DNA of 64,000 nt from Bathymodiolus brooksi. Lineage: Eukaryota > Mollusca > Bivalvia > Mytilida > Modiolidae. Positions 40,433 to 55,652 of this stretch are shown here, one piece after another; the first letter of the stretch is position 1; each line of letters begins with the position of its first letter. Below the pieces are notes generated by a model. The model saw only the letters and a program-made list of their open reading frames with translations, did no database searches and was not told the origin of the DNA. The stretch lies in the NCBI GenBank assembly GCA_963680875.1, contig OY804578.1:3162001-3226000 (forward strand). The letters run 5' to 3'. The translations under genes and the position numbers were made by a program.

Positions 40433-43400
40433 ATGTTGTGGTCTCTTCTATACCACTTTATATATTCTACTATCTACAGACACAGTTTAGTACTGTCTAG
40501 AACATGTTGTGGTGTCTTCTATACCACTTTATATATTCTACTATCTACAGACAGTTTAGTACTGTCTATAACATGTTGTGGTGTCTTCTATACCACTTTA
40601 TATATTCTACTATCTATAGACACAGTTTAGTTCTGTCTATAACATGTTGTGGTGTCTTCTATACCACTTTATATATTCTACTATCTACAGACACAGTTTA
40701 GTACTGTCTATAACATGTTGTGGTCTCTTCTATACCACTTTATATATTCTACTATCTACAGACACAGTTTAGTACCGTCTATAACATGTTGTGGTGTCTT
40801 CTATACCACTTTATATATTCTACTATCTACAGACACAGTTTAGTACTGTCTAGAACATGTTGTGGTCTCTTCTATACCACTTTATATATTCTACTATCTA
40901 CAGACACAGTTTAGTACTGTCTAGAACATGTTGTGGTCTCTTCTATACCACTTTATATATTCTACTATCTACAGACACAGTTTAGTACTGTCTATAACAT
41001 GTTGTGGTGTCTTCTATACCACTTTATATATTCTACTATCTACAGACACAGTTTAGTACTGTCTATAACATGTTGTGGTGTCTTCTATACCACTTTATAT
41101 ATTCTACTATCTACAGACAGTTTAGTACTGTCTATAACATGTTGTGGTCTCTTCTATACCACTTTATATATTCTACTATCTACAGACACAGCTTAGTACT
41201 GTCTAGAACATGTTGTGGTGTCTTCTATACCACTTTATATATTCTACTATCTACAGACACAGTTTAGTACTGTCTAGAACATGTTGTGGTGTCTTCTATA
41301 CCACTTTATATATTCTACTATCTACAGACACAGTTTAGTACTGTCTAGAACATGTTGTGGTGTCTTCTATACCACTTTATATATTCTACTATCTACAGAC
41401 ACAGCTTAGTACTGTCTATAACATGTTGTGGTGTCTTCTATACCACTTTATATATTCTACTATCTACAGACACAGTTTAGTACTGTCTATAACATGTTGT
41501 GGTCTCTTCTATACCACTTTATATATTCTACTATCTACAGACACAGTTTAGTACTGTCTAGAACATGTTGTGGTGTCTTCTATACCACTTTATATATTCT
41601 ACTATCTACAGACACAGTTTAGTACTGTCTAGAACATGTTGTGGTGTCTTCTATACCACTTTATATATTCTACTATCTATAGACACAGTTTAGTACTGTC
41701 TATAACATGTTGTGGTGTCTTCTATACCACTTTATATATTCTACTATCTACAGACACAGTTTAGTACTGTCTATAACATGTTGTGGTGTCTTCTATACCA
41801 CTTTATATATTCTACTATCTACAGACACAGTTTAGTACTGTCTAGAACATGTTGTGGTCTCTTCTATACCACTTTATATATTCTACTATCTACAGACACA
41901 GTTTAGTACTGTCTAGAACATGTTGTGGTCTCTTCTATACCACTTTATATATTCTACTATCTACAGACACAGTTTAGTACTGTCTATAACATGTTGTGGT
42001 GTCTTCTATACCACTTTATATATTCTACTATCTACAGACACAGTTTAGTACTGTCTATAACATGTTGTGGTGTCTTCTATACCACTTTATATATTCTACT
42101 ATCTACAGACACAGTTTAGTACTGTCTATAACATGTTGTGGTGTCTTCTATACCACTTTATATATTCTACTATCTACAGACACAGTTTAGTACTGTCTAG
42201 AACATGTTGTGGTGTCTTCTATACCACTTTATATATTCTACTATCTACAGACACAGTTTAGTACTGTCTATAACATGTTGTGGTGTCTTCTATACCACTT
42301 TATATATTCTACTATCTACAGACACAGTTTAGTACTGTCTAGAACATGTTGTGGTCTCTTCTATACCACTTTATATATTCTACTATCTACAGACACAGTT
42401 TAGTACTGTCTATAACATGTTGTGGTGTCTTCTATACCACTTTATATATTCTACTATCTACAGACACAGTTTAGTACTGTCTAGAACATGTTGTGGTCTC
42501 TTCTATACCACGTTATATATTCTACTATCTACAGACACAGTTTAGTACCGTCTATAACATGTTGTGGTGTCTTCTATACCACTTTATATATTCTACTATC
42601 TACAGACACAGTTTAGTACTGTCTAGAACATGTTGTGGTCTCTTCTATACCACTTTATATATTCTACTATCTACAGACACAGTTTAGTACTGTCTAGAAC
42701 ATGTTGTGGTCTCTTCTATACCACTTTATATATTCTACTATCTACAGACACAGTTTAGTACTGTCTATAACATGTTGGGGTGTCTTCTATACCACTTTAT
42801 ATATTCTACTATCTACAGACACAGTTTAGTACTGTCTATAACATGTTGTGGTGTCTTCTATACCACTTTATATATTCTACTATCTACAGACAGTTTAGTA
42901 CTGTCTATAACATGTTGTGGTCTCTTCTATACCACTTTATATATTCTACTATCTACAGACACAGCTTAGTACTGTCTATAACATGTTGTGGTGTCTTCTA
43001 TGCCACTTTATATATTCTACTATCTACAGACACAGTTTAGTACTGTCTAGAACATGTTGTGGTGTCTTCTATACCACTTTATATATTCTACTATCTACAG
43101 ACACAGTTTAGTACTGTCTAGAACATGTTGTGGTGTCTTCTATACCACTTTATATATTCTACTATCTACAGACACAGTTTAGTACTGTCTAGAACATGTT
43201 GTGGTGTCTTCTATACCACTTTATATATTCTACTATCTACAGACACAGCTTAGTACTGTCTATAACATGTTGTGGTGTCTTCTATACCACTTTATATATT
43301 CTACTATCTACAGACACAGTTTAGTACTGTCTATAACATGTTGTGGTCTCTTCTATACCACTTTATATATTCTACTATCTACAGACACAGTTTAGTACTG

Positions 43401-46400
43401 TCTAGAACATGTTGTGGTGTCTTCTATACCACTTTATATATTCTACTATCTATAGACACAGTTTAGTACTGTCTATAACATGTTGTGGTGTCTTCTATAC
43501 CACTTTATATATTCTACTATCTACAGACACAGTTTAGTACTGTCTATAACATGTTGTGGTGTCTTCTATACCACTTTATATATTCTACTATCTACAGACA
43601 CAGTTTAGTACTGTCTATAACATGTTGTGGTTTCTTCTATACCACTTTATATATTCTACTATCTACAGACACAGTTTAGTACTGTCTAGAACATGTTGTG
43701 GTCTCTTCTATACCACTTTATATATTCTACTATCTACAGACACAGTTTAGTACTGTCTATAACATGTTGGGGTGTCTTCTATACCACTTTATATATTCTA
43801 CTATCTACAGACACAGTTTAGTACTGTCTATAACATGTTGTGGTGTCTTCTATACCACTTTATATATTCTACTATCTACAGACAGTTTAGTACTGTCTAT
43901 AACATGTTGTGGTCTCTTCTATACCACTTTATATATTCTACTATCTACAGACACAGCTTAGTACTGTCTAGAACATGTTGTGGTGTCTTCTATGCCACTT
44001 TATATATTCTACTATCTACAGACACAGTTTAGTACTGTCTAGAACATGTTGTGGTGTCTTCTATACCACTTTATATATTCTACTATCTACAGACACAGTT
44101 TAGTACTGTCTAGAACATGTTGTGGTGTCTTCTATACCACTTTATATATTCTACTATCTACAGACACAGCTTAGTACTGTCTATAACATGTTGTGGTGTC
44201 TTCTATACCACTTTATATATTCTACTATCTACAGACACAGTTTAGTACTGTCTATAACATGTTGTGGTGTCTTCTATACCACTTTATATATTCTACTATC
44301 TACAGACACAGTTTAGTACTGTCTAGAACATGTTGTGGTGTCTTCTATACCACTTTATATATTCTACTATCTACAGACACAGCTTAGTACTGTCTATAAC
44401 ATGTTGTGGTGTCTTCTATACCACTTTATATATTCTACTATCTACAGACACAGTTTAGTACTGTCTATAACATGTTGTGGTGTCTCCTATACCACTTTAT
44501 ATATTCTACTATCTACAGACACAGTTTAGTACTGTCTATAACATGTTGTGGTGTCTTCTATACCACTTTATATATTCTACTATCTATAGACACAGTTTAG
44601 TACTGTCTATAACATGTTGTGGTGTCTTCTATACCACTTTATATATTCTACTATCTACAGACACAGTTTAGTACCGTCTATAACATGTTGTGGTGTCTTC
44701 TATACCACTTTATATATTCTACTATCTACAGACACAGTTTAGTACTGTCTAGAACATGTTGTGGTCTCTTCTATACCACTTTATATATTCTACTATCTAC
44801 AGACACAGTTTAGTACTGTCTAGAACATGTTGTGGTCTCTTCTATACCACTTTATATATTCTACTATCTACAGACACAGTTTAGTACTGTCTAGAACATG
44901 TTGTGGTGTCTTCTATACCACTTTATATATTCTACTATCTACAGACACAGTTTAGTACTGTCTAGAACATGTTGTGGTGTCTTCTATACCACTTTATATA
45001 TTCTACTATCTATAGACACAGTTTAGTACTGTCTATAACATGTTGTGGTGTCTTCTATACCACTTTATATATTCTACTATCTACAGACACAGTTTAGTAC
45101 TGTCTATAACATGTTGTGGTGTCTTCTATACCACTTTATATATTCTACTATCTACAGACACAGTTTAGTACTGTCTAGAACATGTTGTGGTCTCTTCTAT
45201 ACCACTTTATATATTCTACTATCTACAGACACAGTTTAGTACTGTCTAGAACATGTTGTGGTGTCTTCTATACCACTTTATATATTCTACTATCTACAGA
45301 CAGTTTAGTACTGTCTATAACATGTTGTGGTGTCTTCTATACCACTTTATATATTCTACTATCTATAGACACAGTTTAGTTCTGTCTATAACATGTTGTG
45401 GTGTCTTCTATACCACTTTATATATTCTACTATCTACAGACACAGTTTAGTACTGTCTATAACATGTTGTGGTCTCTTCTATACCACTTTATATATTCTA
45501 CTATCTACAGACACAGTTTAGTACCGTCTATAACATGTTGTGGTGTCTTCTATACCACTTTATATATTCTACTATCTACAGACACAGTTTAGTACTGTCT
45601 AGAACATGTTGTGGTCTCTTCTATACCACTTTATATATTCTACTATCTACAGACACAGTTTAGTACTGTCTAGAACATGTTGTGGTCTCTTCTATACCAC
45701 TTTATATATTCTACTATCTACAGACACAGTTTAGTACTGTCTATAACATGTTGTGGTGTCTTCTATACCACTTTATATATTCTACTATCTACAGACACAG
45801 TTTAGTACTGTCTATAACATGTTGTGGTGTCTTCTATACCACTTTATATATTCTACTATCTACAGACAGTTTAGTACTGTCTATAACATGTTGTGGTCTC
45901 TTCTATACCACTTTATATATTCTACTATCTACAGACACAGCTTAGTACTGTCTAGAACATGTTGTGGTGTCTTCTATACCACTTTATATATTCTACTATC
46001 TACAGACACAGCTTAGTACTGTCTATAACATGTTGTGGTGTCTTCTATACCACTTTATATATTCTACTATCTACAGACACAGTTTAGTACTGTCTATAAC
46101 ATGTTGTGGTGTCTCCTATACCACTTTATATATTCTACTATCTACAGACACAGTTTAGTACTGTCTAGAACATGTTGTGGTGTCTTCTATACCACTTTAT
46201 ATATTCTACTATCTATAGACACAGTTTAGTACTGTCTATAACATGTTGTGGTGTCTTCTATACCACTTTATATATTCTACTATCTACAGACACAGTTTAG
46301 TACCGTCTATAACATGTTGTGGTGTCTTCTATACCACTTTATATATTCTACTATCTACAGACACAGTTTAGTACTGTCTAGAACATGTTGTGGTCTCTTC

Positions 46401-49400
46401 TATACCACTTTATATATTCTACTATCTACAGACACAGTTTAGTACTGTCTAGAACATGTTGTGGTCTCTTCTATACCACTTTATATATTCTACTATCTAC
46501 AGACACAGTTTAGTACTGTCTAGAACATGTTGTGGTGTCTTCTATACCACTTTATATATTCTACTATCTACAGACACAGTTTAGTACTGTCTAGAACATG
46601 TTGTGGTGTCTTCTATACCACTTTATATATTCTACTATCTATAGACACAGTTTAGTACTGTCTATAACATGTTGTGGTGTCTTCTATACCACTTTATATA
46701 TTCTACTATCTACAGACACAGTTTAGTACTGTCTATAACATGTTGTGGTGTCTTCTATACCACTTTATATATTCTACTATCTACAGACACAGTTTAGTAC
46801 TGTCTAGAACATGTTGTGGTCTCTTCTATACCACTTTATATATTCTACTATCTACAGACACAGTTTAGTACTGTCTAGAACATGTTGTGGTGTCTTCTAT
46901 ACCACTTTATATATTCTACTATCTACAGACAGTTTAGTACTGTCTATAACATGTTGTGGTGTCTTCTATACCACTTTATATATTCTACTATCTATAGACA
47001 CAGTTTAGTTCTGTCTATAACATGTTGTGGTGTCTTCTATACCACTTTATATATTCTACTATCTACAGACACAGTTTAGTACTGTCTATAACATGTTGTG
47101 GTCTCTTCTATACCACTTTATATATTCTACTATCTACAGACACAGTTTAGTACCGTCTATAACATGTTGTGGTGTCTTCTATACCACTTTATATATTCTA
47201 CTATCTACAGACACAGTTTAGTACTGTCTAGAACATGTTGTGGTCTCTTCTATACCACTTTATATATTCTACTATCTACAGACACAGTTTAGTACTGTCT
47301 AGAACATGTTGTGGTCTCTTCTATACCACTTTATATATTCTACTATCTACAGACACAGTTTAGTACTGTCTATAACATGTTGTGGTGTCTTCTATACCAC
47401 TTTATATATTCTACTATCTACAGACACAGTTTAGTACTGTCTATAACATGTTGTGGTGTCTTCTATACCACTTTATATATTCTACTATCTACAGACAGTT
47501 TAGTACTGTCTATAACATGTTGTGGTCTCTTCTATACCACTTTATATATTCTACTATCTACAGACACAGCTTAGTACTGTCTAGAACATGTTGTGGTGTC
47601 TTCTATACCACTTTATATATTCTACTATCTACAGACACAGTTTAGTACTGTCTAGAACATGTTGTGGTGTCTTCTATACCACTTTATATATTCTACTATC
47701 TACAGACACAGTTTAGTACTGTCTAGAACATGTTTTGGTGTCTTCTATACCACTTTATATATTCTACTATCTACAGACACAGCTTAGTACTGTCTATAAC
47801 ATGTTGTGGTGTCTTCTATACCACTTTATATATTCTACTATCTACAGACACAGTTTAGTACTGTCTATAACATGTTGTGGTCTCTTCTATACCACTTTAT
47901 ATATTCTACTATCTACAGACACAGTTTAGTACTGTCTAGAACATGTTGTGGTGTCTTCTATACCACTTTATATATTCTACTATCTACAGACACAGTTTAG
48001 TACTGTCTAGAACATGTTGTGGTGTCTTCTATACCACTTTATATATTCTACTATCTATAGACACAGTTTAGTACTGTCTATAACATGTTGTGGTGTCTTC
48101 TATACCACTTTATATATTCTACTATCTACAGACACAGTTTAGTACTGTCTATAACATGTTGTGGTGTCTTCTATACCACTTTATATATTCTACTATCTAC
48201 AGACACAGTTTAGTACTGTCTAGAACATGTTGTGGTCTCTTCTATACCACTTTATATATTCTACTATCTACAGACACAGTTTAGTACTGTCTAGAACATG
48301 TTGTGGTCTCTTCTATACCACTTTATATATTCTACTATCTACAGACACAGTTTAGTACTGTCTATAACATGTTGTGGTGTCTTCTATACCACTTTATATA
48401 TTCTACTATCTACAGACACAGTTTAGTACTGTCTATAACATGTTGTGGTGTCTTCTATACCACTTTATATATTCTACTATCTACAGACACAGTTTAGTAC
48501 TGTCTATAACATGTTGTGGTGTCTTCTATACCACTTTATATATTCTACTATCTACAGACACAGTTTAGTACTGTCTAGAACATGTTGTGGTGTCTTCTAT
48601 ACCACTTTATATATTCTACTATCTACAGACACAGTTTAGTACTGTCTATAACATGTTGTGGTGTCTTCTATACCACTTTATATATTCTACTATCTACAGA
48701 CACAGTTTAGTACTGTCTAGAACATGTTGTGGTCTCTTCTATACCACTTTATATATTCTACTATCTACAGACACAGTTTAGTACTGTCTATAACATGTTG
48801 TGGTGTCTTCTATACCACTTTATATATTCTACTATCTACAGACACAGTTTAGTACTGTCTAGAACATGTTGTGGTCTCTTCTATACCACTTTATATATTC
48901 TACTATCTACAGACACAGTTTAGTACCGTCTATAACATGTTGTGGTGTCTTCTATACCACTTTATATATTCTACTATCTACAGACACAGTTTAGTACTGT
49001 CTAGAACATGTTGTGGTCTCTTCTATACCACTTTATATATTCTACTATCTACAGACACAGTTTAGTACTGTCTAGAACATGTTGTGGTCTCTTCTATACC
49101 ACTTTATATATTCTACTATCTACAGACACAGTTTAGTACTGTCTATAACATGTTGGGGTGTCTTCTATACCACTTTATATATTCTACTATCTACAGACAC
49201 AGTTTAGTACTGTCTATAACATGTTGTGGTGTCTTCTATACCACTTTATATATTCTACTATCTACAGACAGTTTAGTACTGTCTATAACATGTTGTGGTC
49301 TCTTCTATACCACTTTATATATTCTACTATCTACAGACACAGCTTAGTACTGTCTAGAACATGTTGTGGTGTCTTCTATGCCACTTTATATATTCTACTA

Positions 49401-52400
49401 TCTACAGACACAGTTTAGTACTGTCTAGAACATGTTGTGGTGTCTTCTATACCACTTTATATATTCTACTATCTACAGACACAGTTTAGTACTGTCTAGA
49501 ACATGTTGTGGTGTCTTCTATACCACTTTATATATTCTACTATCTACAGACACAGCTTAGTACTGTCTATAACATGTTGTGGTGTCTTCTATACCACTTT
49601 ATATATTCTACTATCTACAGACACAGTTTAGTACTGTCTATAACATGTTGTGGTGTCTTCTATACCACTTTATATATTCTACTATCTACAGACACAGTTT
49701 AGTACTGTCTAGAACATGTTGTGGTGTCTTCTATACCACTTTATATATTCTACTATCTACAGACACAGCTTAGTACTGTCTATAACATGTTGTTGTGTCT
49801 TCTATACCACTTTATATATTCTACTATCTACAGACACAGTTTAGTACTGTCTATAACATGTTGTGGTGTCTCCTATACCACTTTATATATTCTACTATCT
49901 ACAGACACAGTTTAGTACTGTCTATAACATGTTGTGGTGTCTTCTATACCACTTTATATATTCTACTATCTATAGACACAGTTTAGTACTGTCTATAACA
50001 TGTTGTGGTGTCTTCTATACCACTTTATATATTCTACTATCTACAGACACAGTTTAGTACCGTCTATAACATGTTGTGGTGTCTTCTATACCACTTTATA
50101 TATTCTACTATCTACAGACACAGTTTAGTACTGTCTAGAACATGTTGTGGTCTCTTCTATACCACTTTATATATTCTACTATCTACAGACACAGTTTAGT
50201 ACTGTCTAGAACATGTTGTGGTCTCTTCTATACCACTTTATATATTCTACTATCTACAGACACAGTTTAGTACTGTCTATAACATGTTGTGGTGTCTTCT
50301 ATACCACTTTATATATTCTACTATCTACAGACACAGTTTAGTACTGTCTATAACATGTTGTGGTCTCTTCTATACCACTTTATATATTCTACTATCTACA
50401 GACACAGTTTAGTACTGTCTAGAACATGTTGTGGTGTCTTCTATACCACTTTATATATTCTACTATCTACAGACACAGTTTAGTACTGTCTAGAACATGT
50501 TGTGGTCTCTTCTATACCACTTTATATATTCTACTATCTACAGACACAGTTTAGTACTGTCTAAAACATGTTGTGGTCTCTTCTATACCACTTTATATAT
50601 TCTACTATCTACAGACACAGTTTAGTACTGTCTAGAACATGTTGTGGTCTCTTCTATACCACTTTATATATTCTACTATCTACAGACACAGTTTAGTACT
50701 GTCTATAACATGTTGTGGTCTCTTCTATACCACTTTATATATTCTACTATCTACAGACACAGTTTAGTACTGTCTATAACATGTTGTGGTCTCTTCTATA
50801 CCACTTTATATATTCTACTATCTACAGACACAGTTTAGTACTGTCTAGAACATGTTGTGGTCTCTTCTATACCACTTTATATATTCTACTATCTACAGAC
50901 ACAGTTTAGTACTGTCTAGAACATGTTGTGGTCTCTTCTATACCACTTTATATATTCTACTATCTACAGACACAGTTTAGTACTGTCTAGAACATGTTGT
51001 GGTGTCTTCTATACCACTTTATATATTCTACTATCTACAGACACAGTTTAGTACTGTCTAGAACATGTTGTGGTGTCTTCTATACCACTTTATATATTCT
51101 ACTATCTATAGACACAGTTTAGTACTGTCTATAACATGTTGTGGTGTCTTCTATACCACTTTATATATTCTACTATCTACAGACACAGTTTAGTACTGTC
51201 TATAACATGTTGTGGTGTCTTCTATACCACTTTATATATTCTACTATCTACAGACACAGTTTAGTACTGTCTAGAACATGTTGTGGTCTCTTCTATACCA
51301 CTTTATATATTCTACTATCTACAGACACAGTTTAGTACTGTCTAGAACATGTTGTGGTGTCTTCTATACCACTTTATATATTCTACTATCTACAGACAGT
51401 TTAGTACTGTCTATAACATGTTGTGGTGTCTTCTATACCACTTTATATATTCTACTATCTATAGACACAGTTTAGTTCTGTCTATAACATGTTGTGGTGT
51501 CTTCTATACCACTTTATATATTCTACTATCTACAGACACAGTTTAGTACTGTCTATAACATGTTGTGGTCTCTTCTATACCACTTTATATATTCTACTAT
51601 CTACAGACACAGTTTAGTATCGTCTATAACATGTTGTGGTGTCTTCTATACCACTTTATATATTCTACTATCTACAGACACAGTTTAGTACTGTCTAGAA
51701 CATGTTGTGGTCTCTTCTATACCACTTTATATATTCTACTATCTACAGACACAGTTTAGTACTGTCTAGAACATGTTGTGGTCTCTTCTATACCACTTTA
51801 TATATTCTACTATCTACAGACACAGTTTAGTACTGTCTATAACATGTTGTGGTGTCTTCTATACCACTTTATATATTCTACTATCTACAGACACAGTTTA
51901 GTACTGTCTATAACATGTTGTGGTGTCTTCTATACCACTTTATATATTCTACTATCTACAGACAGTTTAGTACTGTCTATAACATGTTGTGGTCTCTTCT
52001 ATACCACTTTATATATTCTACTATCTACAGACACAGCTTAGTACTGTCTAGAACATGTTGTGGTGTCTTCTATACCACTTTATATATTCTACTATCTACA
52101 GACACAGTTTAGTACTGTCTAGAACATGTTGTGGTGTCTTCTATACCACTTTATATATTCTACTATCTACAGACACAGTTTAGTACTGTCTAGAACATGT
52201 TTTGGTGTCTTCTATACCACTTTATATATTCTACTATCTACAGACACAGCTTAGTACTGTCTATAACATGTTGTGGTGTCTTCTATACCACTTTATATAT
52301 TCTACTATCTACAGACACAGTTTAGTACTGTCTATAACATGTTGTGGTCTCTTCTATACCACTTTATATATTCTACTATCTACAGACACAGTTTAGTACT

Positions 52401-55376
52401 GTCTAGAACATGTTGTGGTGTCTTCTATACCACTTTATATATTCTACTATCTACAGACACAGTTTAGTACTGTCTAGAACATGTTGTGGTGTCTTCTATA
52501 CCACTTTATATATTCTACTATCTATAGACACAGTTTAGTACTGTCTATAACATGTTGTGGTGTCTTCTATACCACTTTATATATTCTACTATCTACAGAC
52601 ACAGTTTAGTACTGTCTATAACATGTTGTGGTGTCTTCTATACCACTTTATATATTCTACTATCTACAGACACAGTTTAGTACTGTCTAGAACATGTTGT
52701 GGTCTCTTCTATACCACTTTATATATTCTACTATCTACAGACACAGTTTAGTACTGTCTAGAACATGTTGTGGTCTCTTCTATACCACTTTATATATTCT
52801 ACTATCTACAGACACAGTTTAGTACTGTCTATAACATGTTGTGGTGTCTTCTATACCACTTTATATATTCTACTATCTACAGACACAGTTTAGTACTGTC
52901 TATAACATGTTGTGGTGTCTTCTATACCACTTTATATATTCTACTATCTACAGACACAGTTTAGTACTGTCTATAACATGTTGTGGTGTCTTCTATACCA
53001 CTTTATATATTCTACTATCTACAGACACAGTTTAGTACTGTCTAGAACATGTTGTGGTGTCTTCTATACCACTTTATATATTCTACTATCTACAGACACA
53101 GTTTAGTACTGTCTATAACATGTTGTGGTGTCTTCTATACCACTTTATATATTCTACTATCTACAGACACAGTTTAGTACTGTCTAGAACATGTTGTGGT
53201 CTCTTCTATACCACTTTATATATTCTACTATCTACAGACACAGTTTAGTACTGTCTATAACATGTTGTGGTGTCTTCTATACCACTTTATATATTCTACT
53301 ATCTACAGACACAGTTTAGTACTGTCTAGAACATGTTGTGGTCTCTTCTATACCACTTTATATATTCTACTATCTACAGACACAGTTTAGTACCGTCTAT
53401 AACATGTTGTGGTGTCTTCTATACCACTTTATATATTCTACTATCTACAGACACAGTTTAGTACTGTCTAGAACATGTTGTGGTCTCTTCTATACCACTT
53501 TATATATTCTACTATCTACAGACACAGTTTAGTACTGTCTAGAACATGTTGTGGTCTCTTCTATACCACTTTATATATTCTACTATCTACAGACACAGTT
53601 TAGTACTGTCTATAACATGTTGGGGTGTCTTCTATACCACTTTATATATTCTACTATCTACAGACACAGTTTAGTACTGTCTATAACATGTTGTGGTGTC
53701 TTCTATACCACTTTATATATTCTACTATCTACAGACAGTTTAGTACTGTCTATAACATGTTGTGGTCTCTTCTATACCACTTTATATATTCTACTATCTA
53801 CAGACACAGCTTAGTACTGTCTAGAACATGTTGTGGTGTCTTCTATGCCACTTTATATATTCTACTATCTACAGACACAGTTTAGTACTGTCTAGAACAT
53901 GTTGTGGTGTCTTCTATACCACTTTATATATTCTACTATCTACAGACACAGTTTAGTACTGTCTAGAACATGTTGTGGTGTCTTCTATACCACTTTATAT
54001 ATTCTACTATCTACAGACACAGCTTAGTACTGTCTATAACATGTTGTGGTGTCTTCTATACCACTTTATATATTCTACTATCTACAGACACAGTTTAGTA
54101 CTGTCTATAACATGTTGTGGTGTCTTCTATACCACTTTATATATTCTACTATCTACAGACACAGTTTAGTACTGTCTAGAACATGTTGTGGTGTCTTCTA
54201 TACCACTTTATATATTCTACTATCTACAGACACAGCTTAGTACTGTCTATAACATGTTGTTGTGTCTTCTATACCACTTTATATATTCTACTATCTACAG
54301 ACACAGTTTAGTACTGTCTATAACATGTTGTGGTGTCTCCTATACCACTTTATATATTCTACTATCTACAGACACAGTTTAGTACTGTCTATAACATGTT
54401 GTGGTGTCTTCTATACCACTTTATATATTCTACTATCTATAGACACAGTTTAGTACTGTCTATAACATGTTGTGGTGTCTTCTATACCACTTTATATATT
54501 CTACTATCTACAGACACAGTTTAGTACCGTCTATAACATGTTGTGGTGTCTTCTATACCACTTTATATATTCTACTATCTACAGACACAGTTTAGTACTG
54601 TCTAGAACATGTTGTGGTCTCTTCTATACCACTTTATATATTCTACTATCTACAGACACAGTTTAGTACTGTCTAGAACATGTTGTGGTCTCTTCTATAC
54701 CACTTTATATATTCTACTATCTACAGACACAGTTTAGTACTGTCTATAACATGTTGTGGTGTCTTCTATACCACTTTATATATTCTACTATCTACAGAAA
54801 CAGTTTAGTACTGTCTATAACATGTTGTGGTCTCTTCTATACCACTTTATATATTCTACTATCTACAGACACAGTTTAGTACTGTCTAGAACATGTTGTG
54901 GTGTCTTCTATACCACTTTATATATTCTACTATCTACAGACACAGTTTAGTACTGTCTAGAACATGTTGTGGTCTCTTCTATACCACTTTATATATTCTA
55001 CTATCTACAGACACAGTTTAGTACTGTCTAAAACATGTTGTGGTCTCTTCTATACCACTTTATATATTCTACTATCTACAGACACAGTTTAGTACTGTCT
55101 ATAACATGTTGTGGTCTCTTCTATACCACTTTATATATTCTACTATCTACAGACACAGTTTAGTACTGTCTATAACATGTTGTGGTCTCTTCTATACCAC
55201 TTTATATATTCTACTATCTACAGACACAGTTTAGTACTGTCTATAACATGTTGTGGTCTCTTCTATACCACTTTATATATTCTACTATCTACAGACACAG
55301 TTTAGTACTGTCTAGAACATGTTGTGGTGTCTTCTATACCACTTTATATATTCTACTATCTACAGACACAGTTTAG
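40433..55376. repeat. Higher-order repeat E: 4467-bp block with nested 992- and 1629-bp duplications
   Basis: The rare CATGTTGGGG unit occurs at 42771, 43763, 49149 and 53616, giving offsets of 992, 6378 (from 42771) and 4467. A GTTCTGTC unit pairs 45378 with 47007 (1629 bp), and the series continues near 51474. The blocks starting near 46811 and 51278 appear nearly identical over 4467 bp (63 monomers). This right-hand part is the most regular section of the satellite. Confidence 0.85.
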
Positions 55377-55652
55377 TACTGTCTAGAACATGTTGTGGTG
55401 TCTTCTATACCACTTTATATATTCTACTATCTACAGACACAGTTTAGTACTGTCTAGAACATGTTGTGGTGTCTTCTATACCACTTTATATATTCTACTA
55501 TCTACAGACACAGTTTAGTACTGTCTATAACATGTTGTGGTGTCTTCTATACCACTTTATATATTCTACTATCTACAGACTTACCAGTTTAGTACTGTCT
55601 ATAACATGTTGTGGTCTCTGCCATACCACTTTATATATTCCACTATCTACAG

